NCBI RefSeq assembly: GCF_003047265.1 | Contig: NZ_PZYY01000007.1 | Location: forward strand, 310,001 to 374,000 | Direction: 5' to 3' | DNA length: 64,000 bases | Origin: Nocardioides terrigena | GTDB lineage: Bacteria; Actinomycetota; Actinomycetes; Propionibacteriales; Nocardioidaceae | Shown: piece by piece, positions 38,971-50,000 of the stretch | Layout: every line of letters starts with the position of its first letter | How positions within the stretch are numbered: position 1 is the stretch's first letter | Position numbers and translations under genes: made by a program | The notes under the pieces: model-generated | What the model was told of the DNA's origin: nothing | The model's input: the letters and a program-made list of their open reading frames with translations, nothing else | The model's database searches: none

Positions 38971-39580
38971 TGTTCACCGGCATCGTCGAAGAGCTCGGCA
39001 CCGTCGCCGCGATCGAGGAGCAGGGCGACGCCCTGCGCCTGTCGATCAGCGCGCAGACCGTGCTCGAGGGCACCGGCCTGGGAGACTCCATCTCCGTCAA
39101 CGGCTGCTGCCTCACCGTCACCGACGTCACCGACGGCACGTGGACCGCCGACGTGATGGCCGAGACGCTCGACAAGACGTCGCTCGCCGGCGCCCGGCCG
39201 GGGGACCGGGTCAACCTGGAGCGAGCCGTCACCCCCCAGACCCGCCTCGGTGGCCACATCGTGCAGGGCCACGTCGACGCCGTAGGCGAGGTGCTGCGCC
39301 GCACCCCGAGCGAGCACTGGGAGGTCGTCGAGGTCTCCCTGCCGCGGCACCTCGCGCCGTACCTCGTCGACAAGGGCTCCATCACCGTCGACGGGGTCAG
39401 CCTCACCGTCGTGGAGGCCGGGGACGAGAGCTTCACGGTGAGCCTCATCCCCGAGACCCTGGCCCGCACCACCCTCGGGTCGAGGGCGGTCGGCGACCGC
39501 GTCAACCTCGAGGCCGACATCATCGCCAAGCACGTCGAGAAGCTGCTGCAGAGCGGCCTGCACACCAGGAAGCAGGACTG

Positions 39581-39581
<1 letters not shown>
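38970..39581 (+). CDS. ribE: Riboflavin synthase alpha chain
   Basis: This enzyme dismutates two 6,7-dimethyl-8-ribityllumazines to riboflavin. The 203-residue protein has the duplicated lumazine-binding barrel. Repeat 1 begins [12 protein letters not shown] and repeat 2 [26 protein letters not shown] in the first and [11 protein letters not shown] in the second are the matching ligand-binding strands. The N-terminal MFTGIVEE is the strict signature of the alpha chain. It overlaps both neighbours by 1 nt. Confidence 0.95.
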
Positions 39582-42002
<2,421 letters not shown>

Positions 42003-42012
42003 GCGACGGCCG

Positions 42013-42018
42013 TAGGCT
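42013..42018 (+). promoter_or_regulatory. Leaderless-type -10 box for hisE
   Basis: TAGGCT ends 8 nt before the GTG at 42027. This favours that GTG over the TTG at 42018, which would lie at the edge of the -10 itself. Confidence 0.6.
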
Positions 42019-42026
42019 TGCCACCC

Positions 42027-42290
42027 GTGAAGACGTTCGAGGAGCTGTGGGCCGAGCTCAACGAGAAGGCCCAGACCCGACCCGAGGGATCGGGCACCGT
42101 GCAGCAGCTCGACGCCGGGATCCATGCGATCGGCAAGAAGCTCCTCGAGGAGGCCGCCGAGTCGTGGATGGCCGCCGAGCACGAGGGCAAGGACGCCACC
42201 GCGCTGGAGATCAGCCAGCTGCTCTACCACGCGCAGGTGCTGATGATCGCCGCGGACATCACGCTGGAGGACGTCTATGAGCACCTCTGA
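42027..42290 (+). CDS. hisE: Phosphoribosyl-ATP pyrophosphatase
   Basis: HisE hydrolyses PR-ATP in the second step of histidine synthesis. The 87-residue, all-helical protein has the MazG-like metal site [31 protein letters not shown], with its paired acidic residues. It begins [15 protein letters not shown]. It overlaps hisG by 14 nt, the usual arrangement in actinobacteria, where hisEG is separate from the main his operon. Confidence 0.94.
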   Translation: MKTFEELWAELNEKAQTRPEGSGTVQQLDAGIHAIGKKLLEEAAESWMAAEHEGKDATALEISQLLYHAQVLMIAADITLEDVYEHL

Positions 42291-43143
42291 GCAGCCCGAG
42301 CTGCTGCGCGTCGCCGTCCCCAACAAGGGCGCCCTCTCGCAGGCCGCGTCGGAGATCCTCAAGGAGTCCGGCTACCGCCAGCGCAGCGACTCCAAGGAGC
42401 TCGCGCTCATCGACGCCGACAACGGTGTCGAGTTCTTCTACCTCCGGCCGCGCGACATCGCGCTGTACGTCGGCGAGGGCACCCTGGACATCGGCATCAC
42501 CGGCCGCGACCTGCTGCGCGACTCGGGGGCCAAGGCCGTCGAGGTGCGCGACCTCGGTTTCGGCCGCAGCCGCTTCCACTTCGCCGGGCCGGTGGGCCGC
42601 TACTCGTCGCTCGACCAGCTGGAGGGCCTGCGCATCGCGACGTCGTACGTCGGGATCGTCGAGTCGTTCCTCACCGAGCGCGGGATCGACGCGACGGTCA
42701 CCCGCCTCGACGGGGCGGTGGAGACCAGCATCCAGCTCGGGGTGGCCGACGTGATCGCCGACGTCGTGGAGACCGGGTCCACGCTGCGCGCGGCCGGGCT
42801 CGAGACCTTCGGCGAGGTCGTCCTCGACTCGCAGGCGGTGCTGATCTCCCGCAACGGCGACACCCCGCCCGGCTTCGAGGTCTTCATGCGTCGCGTCGAG
42901 GGCGTCCTCGTGGCGCGCAGCTACGTGATGATGGACTACGACATCTCCCGCGACCAGCTCGACCGTGCGGTCGCGGTGACCCCGGGCCTCGAGGGCCCGA
43001 CGATCTCCCCGCTCGGTCGCGAGGGCTGGGTCGCGGTGCGTGCCATGGTGCCGCGTGCCGGCGCGCAGCGTCTGATGGATGAGCTCTACGACCTCGGGGC
43101 CAGGGCGATCCTGCTCACCGACATCCATGCCTGCCGCATCTGA
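42277..43143 (+). CDS. hisG: ATP phosphoribosyltransferase (long form)
   Basis: HisG performs the first, feedback-controlled step of histidine synthesis. The 288-residue length indicates the long, hexameric form with its own C-terminal ACT-like histidine-binding domain (about residues 215-288), so no HisZ is needed. Conserved pieces are [37 protein letters not shown] and the PRPP loop [18 protein letters not shown]. It starts inside hisE and its stop is inside the likely start region of the PH-domain gene. Confidence 0.95.
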   Translation: MSTSEQPELLRVAVPNKGALSQAASEILKESGYRQRSDSKELALIDADNGVEFFYLRPRDIALYVGEGTLDIGITGRDLLRDSGAKAVEVRDLGFGRSRFHFAGPVGRYSSLDQLEGLRIATSYVGIVESFLTERGIDATVTRLDGAVETSIQLGVADVIADVVETGSTLRAAGLETFGEVVLDSQAVLISRNGDTPPGFEVFMRRVEGVLVARSYVMMDYDISRDQLDRAVAVTPGLEGPTISPLGREGWVAVRAMVPRAGAQRLMDELYDLGARAILLTDIHACRI

Positions 43144-43576
43144 CGGGGCCCCGGTGTCCCTCCCGCGCACGTGGCGTCCGCTCGGCGTGCGCCTCGCCGT
43201 GCTGTTCTTCGGCGGCATGCTCCTGGTGGTCTGCACGTTCGCGTGGTTCGGCTTCGACCCCTCGGTGCGCGCCCGGTTCACCTTCTTCCAGCGCTCCACC
43301 CTGCTCGCGCTCGGACTCCTGTACGCCGCAGTCGGCTACGCCCTGGCCCGGTCGCGGGTCGTGGCGGAGGAGGCCGGCCTGACCGTGGTCAACGGCTACA
43401 AGCGCCACGTCTACGACTGGGCGCAGGTCGTCGCGGTCCGGCTGCCGCAGGGGGCGCCGTGGGCGACGCTCGACCTCGCCGACGGCACCACCGTGTCGGT
43501 CCTGGCCATCCAGGGGTCCGACGGCGACCGGGCCCGTGCCGCGGTGCGCGGCCTGCGGTCCCTCATCGACCGCTGA
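43127..43576 (+). CDS. Small membrane protein with a PH-like domain
   Basis: A 149-residue protein with two hydrophobic spans (about residues 20-40 and 52-72) followed by a short PH-like beta domain (EEAGLTVVNGYKRHVYDWAQVVAVRLPQGAPW). The same kind of gene follows hisG in mycobacteria, so the linkage is conserved, but its role is unknown. Two starts are possible: the ATG at 43127 inside hisG, or the GTG at 43154 after its stop. The ATG is listed because it keeps translational coupling. Confidence 0.75.
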   Translation: MPAASDGAPVSLPRTWRPLGVRLAVLFFGGMLLVVCTFAWFGFDPSVRARFTFFQRSTLLALGLLYAAVGYALARSRVVAEEAGLTVVNGYKRHVYDWAQVVAVRLPQGAPWATLDLADGTTVSVLAIQGSDGDRARAAVRGLRSLIDR

Positions 43577-43583
43577 GAACCCG

Positions 43584-44531
43584 TCAGTGCGCCTCGTCGG
43601 TGGCGTTCAGGGCCCGGATGCCCCACGTCACCGAGAGCTCGTCGCCCGGCTCGCCCGCCGGGGCCAGGGTCACGAGGTCGGTACCGGAGTTGAACGCGTT
43701 CGGCGGTGCCGTCATCGGCTCCACCGCCAACGAGCGCCGCTCGAGCCCGGGGGCGTCGTCGCCGCTGTAGAGCAGCAGCCACGAGATCCGCTCGTCGACC
43801 CACAGGGCGACCCCGTTGCCGGACGCGGGGTCCCGCAGCGTGGCCGTGGCGAGGCCCTCGTCGCGCGACAGGTCGCCGTACGTCTCGTCGAAGGCGGTCG
43901 ACCCGATCGCCCGCGGCGTGCGGAAGTCGTGCTCGTCGTCGACCGGCACCGTCTCCACCGGGATCAGCCGGTCGTCGGTGAGCGTGCGGGTGCTCGCGGG
44001 GAGGGTGAGCTCGAGGTGGTCGATGCCCTCGCCCACGCACAGGTAGGGGTGGGCCCCGCAGGCGTACGGCGCGGCCTCGCCGCTCAGGTTGGTCGCCGTC
44101 TGCGTGACCGTCAGCCCGTCCGCACCGAGGTCGTAGAGCACGTGCAGGTCCACCGCCCACGGGTACCCGCTCTGCGCCATCAGGCGGTGGACGAGCGACA
44201 CCGAGTTGGCGGTGTGCTCCTCCAGCGTCCAGGCCACCCAGCGCGCCAACCCGTGCGACGCGTTGGAGCGCTTCGGCTCGGTGAGGGCCAGCTGGTGCTC
44301 GCGCCCGCCGAAGGCGTAGCGGCCGTCGCGGATCCGGTTGGGCCACGGCATGAGCAGCTGGCCGCGACCGCCGGACGACATCTCGTCCTCGCCGAAGCCG
44401 TCCACGAGCGCCCGGCCGCCGTGATCGAGCAGGCGCAGGGCGCCGCCGCTCTCGGTGACCACCGCCCGGTAGCCGGCTGCCGCGATCTCGTACTGCTCGC
44501 CGCTGGGGGCGACGCGGTGTGAAGGGGCCAT
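43584..44531 (-). CDS. Aldose 1-epimerase family protein
   Basis: A 315-residue galactose mutarotase-like protein (beta-sandwich). Conserved pieces are LMPWPNRIRDGRYAFGG, NASHGLARWVAW with the first catalytic histidine region, and YACGAHPYLCVG with the second. SLAVEPMTAPPNAFNSG near the C-terminus supplies the catalytic glutamate. Family members interconvert anomers of hexoses; this YihR-like branch is broad. Its ATG has TAGGGT 7 nt upstream on the minus strand, facing the GNAT promoter. Confidence 0.88.
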   Translation of the reverse strand: MAPSHRVAPSGEQYEIAAAGYRAVVTESGGALRLLDHGGRALVDGFGEDEMSSGGRGQLLMPWPNRIRDGRYAFGGREHQLALTEPKRSNASHGLARWVAWTLEEHTANSVSLVHRLMAQSGYPWAVDLHVLYDLGADGLTVTQTATNLSGEAAPYACGAHPYLCVGEGIDHLELTLPASTRTLTDDRLIPVETVPVDDEHDFRTPRAIGSTAFDETYGDLSRDEGLATATLRDPASGNGVALWVDERISWLLLYSGDDAPGLERRSLAVEPMTAPPNAFNSGTDLVTLAPAGEPGDELSVTWGIRALNATDEAH

Positions 44532-44538
44532 GCGCGAC

Positions 44539-44544
44539 ACCCTA
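44539..44544 (-). promoter_or_regulatory. Leaderless-type -10 box for the epimerase gene
   Basis: ACCCTA on the plus strand reads TAGGGT on the minus strand and ends 7 nt before the ATG at 44531. Confidence 0.6.
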
Positions 44545-44552
44545 GGCCCGCC

Positions 44553-44558
44553 TAGGGT
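44553..44558 (+). promoter_or_regulatory. Leaderless-type -10 box for the GNAT gene
   Basis: TAGGGT ends 6 nt before the ATG at 44565. It is only 8 nt from the opposing -10, so the two promoters overlap. Confidence 0.6.
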
Positions 44559-44564
44559 TCCGTC

Positions 44565-45530
44565 ATGGTCATGACCCACCGCCCCGTCACCGCCGATGAT
44601 GCCGACGTCGTGGCGGCGCTGATGTCGCGGATCGCCGCGGACCACGCCACGGGGTTCGAGCTCTCCGCGTCGGAGGTGCGCGAGCTGCTCGCCGACTACC
44701 CGGGCGTCGCGGTCGAGGGCCGCTGGGACGGCGAGGACCTGGTCGCCTACACGGCGATCCTGCCGCGCGCGCCGCACGACGGCAGCCAGCACTTCCTGCT
44801 CTTCGGCGACGTCGACCCGGCCCGCCTGGGCGAGGGCCACGGCACGGCGATGCTCGGCCGCGCGATCGAGGCGGCCCGGGCGATGCACGCGGTCGCCGCG
44901 CCCTCGACGCGCCTGCGTCTCCAGACCCGAGCGCTGGCCGGTCGCGAGGACCAGGCCCGTCTGCTCTCCGAGCACGGCCTCGGCGTCGACCGCCACAACT
45001 TCCTGATGTTCTCCGACCTGACCGCGTTGCCGGAGCCCGTGCTGCCGGACGACCTCGTGGTCGGCACGTTCGACCCGGAGACCGCCGAGGAGCTGCGGGA
45101 CGCCCACAACGAGGCGTTCCGCGACTACCCGAACGGCACCGCCGTCGACCAGGAAACCTGGCAGGGCTTCATGGTGGGCGCGGCCCACACCCGGCACGAC
45201 CAGTCGTTCGTGCTGCGGGACCCGGCGGCGGGCGGCCGGGTCGCGGCGTACGTCTTCGTGCACGAGTACGAGCTGGCGCCGTCCGGCGCGCAGGGCCGCG
45301 AGGCGTACGTCGCCTACGTCGGCACGCTGCCGGCCCACCGTGGTCGCGGACTGGCCACCCACCTGCTCGCCCACACCCTGCACGCCTGCCGGGCGGCCGG
45401 GTTCGACACGTCGAGCCTCGACGTCGACACCCAGAACCCGACGGGCGCGCTGGGCATCTACGAGCGTGCGGGCTACGGCGTGCGCTACCGCCAGGACAAC
45501 TACGCGCTCGAGGAGGAGCCGGTCGCGTAG
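44565..45530 (+). CDS. Tandem-GNAT N-acetyltransferase
   Basis: A 321-residue cytosolic protein with two GNAT folds in tandem. The N-terminal one is degenerate (GEGHGTAMLGRAIEAARAM instead of a full acetyl-CoA loop). The C-terminal one has the canonical VAYVGTLPAHRGRGLATHLLAHTLHAC loop, with RGRGLA binding acetyl-CoA, and NPTGALGIYERAGY. The layout recalls mycothiol synthase MshD and eis-like proteins, but no specific substrate motif is evident. Its end overlaps the convergent kinase gene by 31 nt. Confidence 0.82.
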   Translation: MVMTHRPVTADDADVVAALMSRIAADHATGFELSASEVRELLADYPGVAVEGRWDGEDLVAYTAILPRAPHDGSQHFLLFGDVDPARLGEGHGTAMLGRAIEAARAMHAVAAPSTRLRLQTRALAGREDQARLLSEHGLGVDRHNFLMFSDLTALPEPVLPDDLVVGTFDPETAEELRDAHNEAFRDYPNGTAVDQETWQGFMVGAAHTRHDQSFVLRDPAAGGRVAAYVFVHEYELAPSGAQGREAYVAYVGTLPAHRGRGLATHLLAHTLHACRAAGFDTSSLDVDTQNPTGALGIYERAGYGVRYRQDNYALEEEPVA

Positions 45531-46051
45531 ACCAGGTCCGCCCGGTCGCGGGTGCGCTCGCGGGCGTGCAGCGCCGCCTCGTCGTCCAGCCACTGCTCCC
45601 ACTGCGGACGCATCTGCTCGCCGTCACGGGCGATCCCGCGTCGCAGCCGCTCGTCGCGGGGAGCCTCGACCCACACGAGCGTGGTCACCAGGTCGTCGAT
45701 GCGGGCCGGGGCGGAGCCGACGCCCTCGACCACCAGGAGGCCACCGGGGGACAACGGGTGAGACTCGGCCCAGGCGGAGGCGTGCCAGTCCCAGCGGACC
45801 CATTCCGACGACGCACCTGCGGCCAGGGGGCGCAGGACCGTGTGGAGGGTGGCCCCGAGCCCGGGCAGCCCGGACCACCCCTCGAGCAGCTCGTCGGCGT
45901 GCACGACCTGGGCGCGGGTGATGGCCGCGAGGCCGAGGGCGAGGGTGGTCTTGCCGGCCCCCGCGAGCCCGTCGATGCAGACCAGGCGCCCGGTTCCCAG
46001 CGTCGGCGGGCGGGACAGCGCGTGGGCCAGCACCTCGCGGGGGTCGGTCAC
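45500..46051 (-). CDS. P-loop nucleoside/uridine kinase-like protein
   Basis: A 183-residue P-loop protein with Walker A GLAGAGKTT (residues 28-36), an acidic HADELLEGWSGL region where a Walker B-like aspartate would sit, and LLVVEGVGSAPA. The lid-like DERLRRGIARDGEQMRPQW contains several arginines. These features fit uridine kinase-like or other small-molecule kinases; the substrate is unknown. It starts at a GTG 7 nt after the aldolase-like gene on the same strand, so they are likely co-transcribed. Its last 31 nt are antisense to the GNAT gene. Confidence 0.78.
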   Translation of the reverse strand: MTDPREVLAHALSRPPTLGTGRLVCIDGLAGAGKTTLALGLAAITRAQVVHADELLEGWSGLPGLGATLHTVLRPLAAGASSEWVRWDWHASAWAESHPLSPGGLLVVEGVGSAPARIDDLVTTLVWVEAPRDERLRRGIARDGEQMRPQWEQWLDDEAALHARERTRDRADLVYATGSSSSA

Positions 46052-46058
46052 CGGTCCG

Positions 46059-47288
46059 TCACCAGGCGTGGCCGAGACCGCGGTAGCTCGGCACGGTCTC
46101 GAGGATCCGGTCGCCCCGGACCAGGTGCACGTCGTTGACGTGCTCGAACAGCTCGCCCGACTTGGCGTGCCTGAACCACACCAGCTCGCCGATGGCCAGC
46201 ATCGCCGCCGGGTGCCCGGTGAGCGGTGTCTGGACCTCCCCGGCGCCCTCGAGCCCGGTCAGGTGCAGGCCCGGGGGAGCCCACGGGATCGGGGCACGGT
46301 CGTCGCCGACGGGTCCCGAGGCGATGAGGCCACCCCCGTGCACCGTCGCGAGGGCCGGGGAGGGCTTGCGGCTGACCCGGAGACCGAAGAAGGCCGCGGG
46401 GCGTGGGGAGAAGGACTGGTAGTGGTCGAACAGCCCGGGGACGAGCAGCCCCGAGCCGGCGGCCACCTCCGTGACGACCGGGTCGGCGACGGTGGACTCG
46501 ACGGAGCCGGACCCGCCGCCGTTCCAGAACTCGAGGTCGGCCAGCCCGGCGAGGGCGTCGACGACCTCGCGCCGGCGCACCTCGAGCTGGGAGACCGACG
46601 CCTGCTTGAGGCGGCGGACGAGCAGCGACTTCGTGCGCTGGCCCGGGACGTCGTCCGGCACGCCGGCGACCTGTCCCTCGTAGGTCATCGCGCCGACCAG
46701 GGCGAAGCCCGGACGGGAGACGACCTCGCGGGCGAGGGCGGTCACCGCCGCGGCGTCGTACAGCGGGGAGCGCTTGGGTCCCACGTGCTGGCTGCCCAGC
46801 CGCAGTCCGGCGTCGACGTCCACGGCGAGCCTGACGACGACACCGGGGGAGGGGCGCGCCACATCCACGGCGTCGAGGTGCGCCACGTCGTCGACCATGA
46901 GGGTGATCGCGGCGGCCGCCGCCTCCGAGGACGTCAGGCGCGCCAGCGCCCCGTGGTCGACGCTGGGGTAGGCCACCACGACGTCGTCGCTGATGCCGGA
47001 GCCGTGCAGGTGCAGCGCCTCCGCCACCGTGTAGGCCAGCACCCCCGAGAAGCCGTCATGGGCGAGTGCCCGCGCCACCAGGGCGGGGACGCGGAGCGAC
47101 TTGGACGCGACGCGGACCGGCTTGCCACCCGCCCGTCTCGCAAGGTCGTCGGCGTTGGCGTCGAAGGCGTCGAGGTCCACGACGGCGATCGGCGTCGACA
47201 GCGGCTCCGGGTGGTTCGCGACGGCGGCTCCCAGTCGGGCCCAGAGCCGGTTGCGCTCGACGAACCCGTCGACCGCAGCATGGCTCAC
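46059..47288 (-). CDS. PLP-dependent alanine racemase/D-threonine aldolase-fold protein
   Basis: A 409-residue fold-type III PLP enzyme. The Schiff-base lysine is K63 in RVASKSLRVPAL, preceded by TPIAVVDLDAFDANA. GMTYEGQVAG, FWNGGGSGSVEST with the phosphate-binding glycines, and a C-terminal D-threonine-aldolase-like barrel (HLTGLEGAGEVQTPL, FRHAKSGELFEHVNDVHLV) follow. The HxxD pattern near the end matches the metal site of D-threonine aldolases. Relatives are amino-acid deaminases/aldolases acting on D-serine or D-threonine. The GTG start overlaps the membrane-protein gene by 4 nt. Confidence 0.82.
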   Translation of the reverse strand: MSHAAVDGFVERNRLWARLGAAVANHPEPLSTPIAVVDLDAFDANADDLARRAGGKPVRVASKSLRVPALVARALAHDGFSGVLAYTVAEALHLHGSGISDDVVVAYPSVDHGALARLTSSEAAAAAITLMVDDVAHLDAVDVARPSPGVVVRLAVDVDAGLRLGSQHVGPKRSPLYDAAAVTALAREVVSRPGFALVGAMTYEGQVAGVPDDVPGQRTKSLLVRRLKQASVSQLEVRRREVVDALAGLADLEFWNGGGSGSVESTVADPVVTEVAAGSGLLVPGLFDHYQSFSPRPAAFFGLRVSRKPSPALATVHGGGLIASGPVGDDRAPIPWAPPGLHLTGLEGAGEVQTPLTGHPAAMLAIGELVWFRHAKSGELFEHVNDVHLVRGDRILETVPSYRGLGHAW

Positions 47289-47743
47289 TGGATGCCGCGC
47301 TTCTTGAGCAGCGCCTCGATCTCGGCCATCTCGTCGTCCACCACGGGCTCCTGGCGGGGAGCCCGGGTCGACGAGGCCTCCGGGACCGCCCGACGGCGGG
47401 TGGAGCCCGTGACCTCCGCGTCGGGAGCTCCCGCAGCCCGGCCCAGCTGGCGGTCGCGCAGCACCCCCGCCAGCACGATCAGCACCACACCGAAGCCGGC
47501 GAGGCCGATCCCGATCCACGTGGCCGGGTTGAAGACCAGGCTGGACGCCCAGTCGGTGACGGACCCGGCGATCTCGGTGAACATCTCCAGGGTGCCGGTG
47601 AGGTAGGCGGCGACCGGCATCAGCGTGAAGCCGAGGGCGCGCATGGCCGCGGTCGTGCCGCGTCTCTGGAACGCGACCCACGTCCAGGCCAGTCCCAGCA
47701 GGGTCAGGGTCGCGGTCAGTGCCGCCCACGTTGCTCCGTCCAC
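47285..47743 (-). CDS. Three-span membrane protein, unknown function
   Basis: A 152-residue protein with three hydrophobic spans (about residues 4-24, 33-50 and 70-92) followed by a charged cytosolic tail ending EMAEIEALLKKRGIQ. No functional motif is recognised. Start is listed at the GTG 47743, but GGAGG lies only 1 nt before it, which is too close. A non-standard downstream start is possible. It precedes the aldolase-like and kinase genes in a minus-strand cluster and is divergent from the SseB-like gene. Confidence 0.65.
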   Translation of the reverse strand: MDGATWAALTATLTLLGLAWTWVAFQRRGTTAAMRALGFTLMPVAAYLTGTLEMFTEIAGSVTDWASSLVFNPATWIGIGLAGFGVVLIVLAGVLRDRQLGRAAGAPDAEVTGSTRRRAVPEASSTRAPRQEPVVDDEMAEIEALLKKRGIQ

Positions 47744-47789
47744 ACCTCCAGAGTTCCACAGTGGTCCACGGAACAGGGAGAATGGCCGC

Positions 47790-48302
47790 GTGGAACGACA
47801 CATCCCCGATCCCGGGTTCGCCGGTGACGACGGCACCGCCGACCCGACACTGCGCACAGCGCTCGCCCTCCTGGTCGCCGAACCGACGACGTACGGCGAC
47901 GCGCTGCTGGCGCTCCAGGACGCCCGGCTGCTCGTGCCGGTCGTCGCCGTCCTCGGCGAGGTGGAGGTCGACGAGCACGGCCTGGCCCACGACAAGACCT
48001 CCGATATGGCGGCGGTGCTGATGACCGGTGCCGACGGCCGGCGTGCCCTGCTGGCCTTCACCGGCTCCGACAGCCTGGCCACGTGGGACGCCGGCGCGCG
48101 ACCGGTCCCGGTCCCCACGAGGCTGGCCGCGCAGTCGGCCGTGCAGGACGGAGCCGCGGCCCTGGTCGTCGACATCGCGGGGCCCGCGACCGTGGTGGTC
48201 GAGGGCGACGACCTGACCCGGCTCGCGGCGGGGTGGCGGGTGGTCCGCCTCCAGGACGGTCGCGGCGACCAGCTGGGCTGGATTGGCCCGGCGGCGGAAT
48301 GA
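47790..48302 (+). CDS. SseB-family protein
   Basis: A 170-residue soluble protein matching the SseB N-terminal domain: DPTLRTALALLVAEP, ARLLVPVVAV, DMAAVLMTGADGRRALLAFTGSDSLATW and VQDGAAALVVDIAGPATVVV. The domain is widespread in actinobacteria, and its biochemical role is unknown; the name comes from an enhanced-serine-sensitivity gene. GTG at 47790 has GAGAAT 6 nt upstream, a weak leaderless-type -10. It lies directly before the infC promoter, whose -35 overlaps its 3' end. Confidence 0.78.
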   Translation: MERHIPDPGFAGDDGTADPTLRTALALLVAEPTTYGDALLALQDARLLVPVVAVLGEVEVDEHGLAHDKTSDMAAVLMTGADGRRALLAFTGSDSLATWDAGARPVPVPTRLAAQSAVQDGAAALVVDIAGPATVVVEGDDLTRLAAGWRVVRLQDGRGDQLGWIGPAAE

Positions 48303-48513
48303 TCCGCTAGTCTTCGGTGTTGACCGATCAGTTCCACTCCGCCACCACCGGGAGCGGGACCGATCCTCCAAGCGGGAACAGCACCATCGTTCCCCACCCG
48401 CATCGATCGCCCTGCACCACAGGTCGTCGGGTCACGGTCCGGATGAGGCGCACGCCTGGCGTGCGTCACTGCTGGCTCCCGCTTGGTCCACCGCGGGAGC
48501 CATTGTTCATTTC
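48283..48513 (+). promoter_or_regulatory. infC promoter and attenuator-bearing leader
   Basis: TTGGCC (48283-48288) and TAGTCT (48308-48313) are a likely promoter (spacer 19), giving a leader of about 245 nt. It holds GCGCACGC/GCGTGCGT (48448-48466). A perfect 9-bp stem GGCTCCCGC/GCGGGAGCC (48474-48482 with 48493-48501) then precedes the T-rich ATTGTTCATTTC. The last element looks like an intrinsic terminator placed before infC, as in IF3/L20-controlled leaders. Confidence 0.7.
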
Positions 48514-48566
48514 GGGCAGGTGTCTCCGGCCAGGGTCATTCCAACCACTGAGTCACTGGAGGACAC

Positions 48567-49250
48567 ATCAGCACCGAGCTGCGCATCAACGAGCGGATCC
48601 GCGTTCCCGAGGTCCGTCTTGTCGGGCCCAATGGCGAGACGGTCGGCATCGTGCCGACCGACCAGGCGTTGAAGCTTGCCCAGGAGGCAGACCTCGACCT
48701 GGTCGAGATCGCTCCCCAGGGCCGGCCGCCAGTCTGCAAGCTCATGGACTACGGCAAGTTCAAGTACGAGAACGCCCAGAAGGCTCGCGAGGCGCGTCGC
48801 AACCAGACGAACGTGATCATCAAGGAGATGAAGCTTCGTCCCAAGATCGACGCCCACGACTACGAGACCAAGAAGGGCCACGTCGTCCGCTTCCTCAAGG
48901 CCGGCGACAAGGTCAAGATCACGATCATGTTCCGCGGTCGCGAGCAGCACCGCCCCGAGCTGGGCTTCCGGCTGCTGCAGCGCCTGGCCGAGGACGTCAC
49001 CGAGCTCGGCTTCATCGAGTCGTCGCCCAAGCAGGACGGCCGCAACATGATCATGGTGCTCGGCCCTCACAAGAAGAAGGCCGACGCCAAGATCGACGCC
49101 GCCGCCGCCAAGGACGCCAAGGCGGCCCAGCGGGAGGCCGCCGTGGCCGAGGAGCAGGCAGAGCGCGACGCCGCCCACGCGGCAGGTCCCGTCGCGGCGA
49201 AGAAGGAGCGCGGCCGCTCCGAGAACCTCGACGACGACATCGAGGCGTGA
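48567..49250 (+). CDS. infC: Translation initiation factor IF-3
   Basis: IF-3 (227 residues) prevents premature subunit joining and checks the start codon. The start is placed at ATC 48567, after GGAGG (48558-48562), because the conserved family N-terminus ([21 protein letters not shown]) begins there and no ATG, GTG or TTG precedes it in frame. Rare AUU/AUC starts on infC let IF-3 repress its own translation. The N-domain ends near residue 85 and the C-domain contains [26 protein letters not shown] 40-residue Ala/Glu/Lys-rich tail extends past the usual end, as in other actinobacteria. Confidence 0.92.
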   Translation: MSTELRINERIRVPEVRLVGPNGETVGIVPTDQALKLAQEADLDLVEIAPQGRPPVCKLMDYGKFKYENAQKAREARRNQTNVIIKEMKLRPKIDAHDYETKKGHVVRFLKAGDKVKITIMFRGREQHRPELGFRLLQRLAEDVTELGFIESSPKQDGRNMIMVLGPHKKKADAKIDAAAAKDAKAAQREAAVAEEQAERDAAHAAGPVAAKKERGRSENLDDDIEA

Positions 49251-49336
49251 GCCTGCGTCACCTCGCGGTCCCACCACGTCAACCGCGTCGTCCATCAAGG
49301 ACGTCCCAGACATCCAGCAGCAGAAAGTAGAGAGAG

Positions 49337-49531
49337 ATGCCGAAGAACAAGACGCACTCCGGTGCCAGCAAGCGCTTCCGCGTGACCGGCTCGGGCAAGA
49401 TCCTTCGCGAGAAGGCCGGCAAGCGCCACAACCTCGAGAAGAAGCCCTCCAAGGTCACCCGTCGCCTGTCGGGCACGGTCGAGGTCGCCAAGGCCGACAA
49501 CGCGCGCGCCAAGAAGCTGCTGGGTCGCTGA
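49337..49531 (+). CDS. rpmI: 50S ribosomal protein L35
   Basis: The 64-residue, lysine-rich protein has the L35 signature [21 protein letters not shown] and [16 protein letters not shown]. It lies between infC and rplT in the standard order. The ribosome site is the purine run AGTAGAGAGAG directly upstream. Confidence 0.96.
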   Translation: MPKNKTHSGASKRFRVTGSGKILREKAGKRHNLEKKPSKVTRRLSGTVEVAKADNARAKKLLGR

Positions 49532-49537
49532 CCCACG

Positions 49538-49554
49538 AGCCGCCTCCGGCGGCT
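49538..49554 (+). terminator. Hairpin between rpmI and rplT
   Basis: AGCCGCC (49538-49544) pairs with GGCGGCT (49548-49554) around a TCC loop, 7 nt after the rpmI stop, with no T run. It may slow decay or tune the L35/L20 ratio rather than end transcription. Confidence 0.5.
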
Positions 49555-49597
49555 GGTTGCACCACTTTCCCCAGATTGAGCACCAAGGAGTTTTGAA

Positions 49598-49984
49598 ATG
49601 GCACGCGTCAAGCGGGCGGTCAACGCCCAGAAGAAGCGCCGGGTCGTCCTCGAGCGCGCCTCCGGCTACCGCGGTCAGCGTTCGCGCCTGTACCGCAAGG
49701 CGAAGGAGCAGGTCACCCACTCGCTCGTCTACAGCTACAACGACCGCCGCAAGAACAAGGGCAACTTCCGCAAGCTGTGGATCCAGCGCATCAACGCCGC
49801 CGCGCGTGCGCAGGGCATGACCTACAACCGCTTCATCCAGGGCCTCAACCTGGCCGGCGTCGAGGTCGACCGCAAGATCCTGGCCGAGCTGGCCGTCAAC
49901 GACGTCGCCGCGTTCAACGTGCTCGTCGAGACCGCCAAGGCCGCCCTCCCCGAGGACGTCAACGCGCCCAAGGTCAGTGCCTGA
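49598..49984 (+). CDS. rplT: 50S ribosomal protein L20
   Basis: The 128-residue protein has the long basic N-terminal extension ([36 protein letters not shown]) that binds 23S rRNA during assembly, and the globular part [21 protein letters not shown]. In other bacteria L20 represses its own operon by binding a leader that mimics its rRNA site. The long infC leader here is a candidate target. Confidence 0.96.
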   Translation: MARVKRAVNAQKKRRVVLERASGYRGQRSRLYRKAKEQVTHSLVYSYNDRRKNKGNFRKLWIQRINAAARAQGMTYNRFIQGLNLAGVEVDRKILAELAVNDVAAFNVLVETAKAALPEDVNAPKVSA

Positions 49985-50000
49985 TCGTCACGACCCCAGC

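Noticed and set aside
48083-49330. Additional plus-strand frame across the infC leader and infC
   Set aside because: Arg/Pro/Gly-rich shadow of infC in another frame; the IF-3 sequence accounts for the region.
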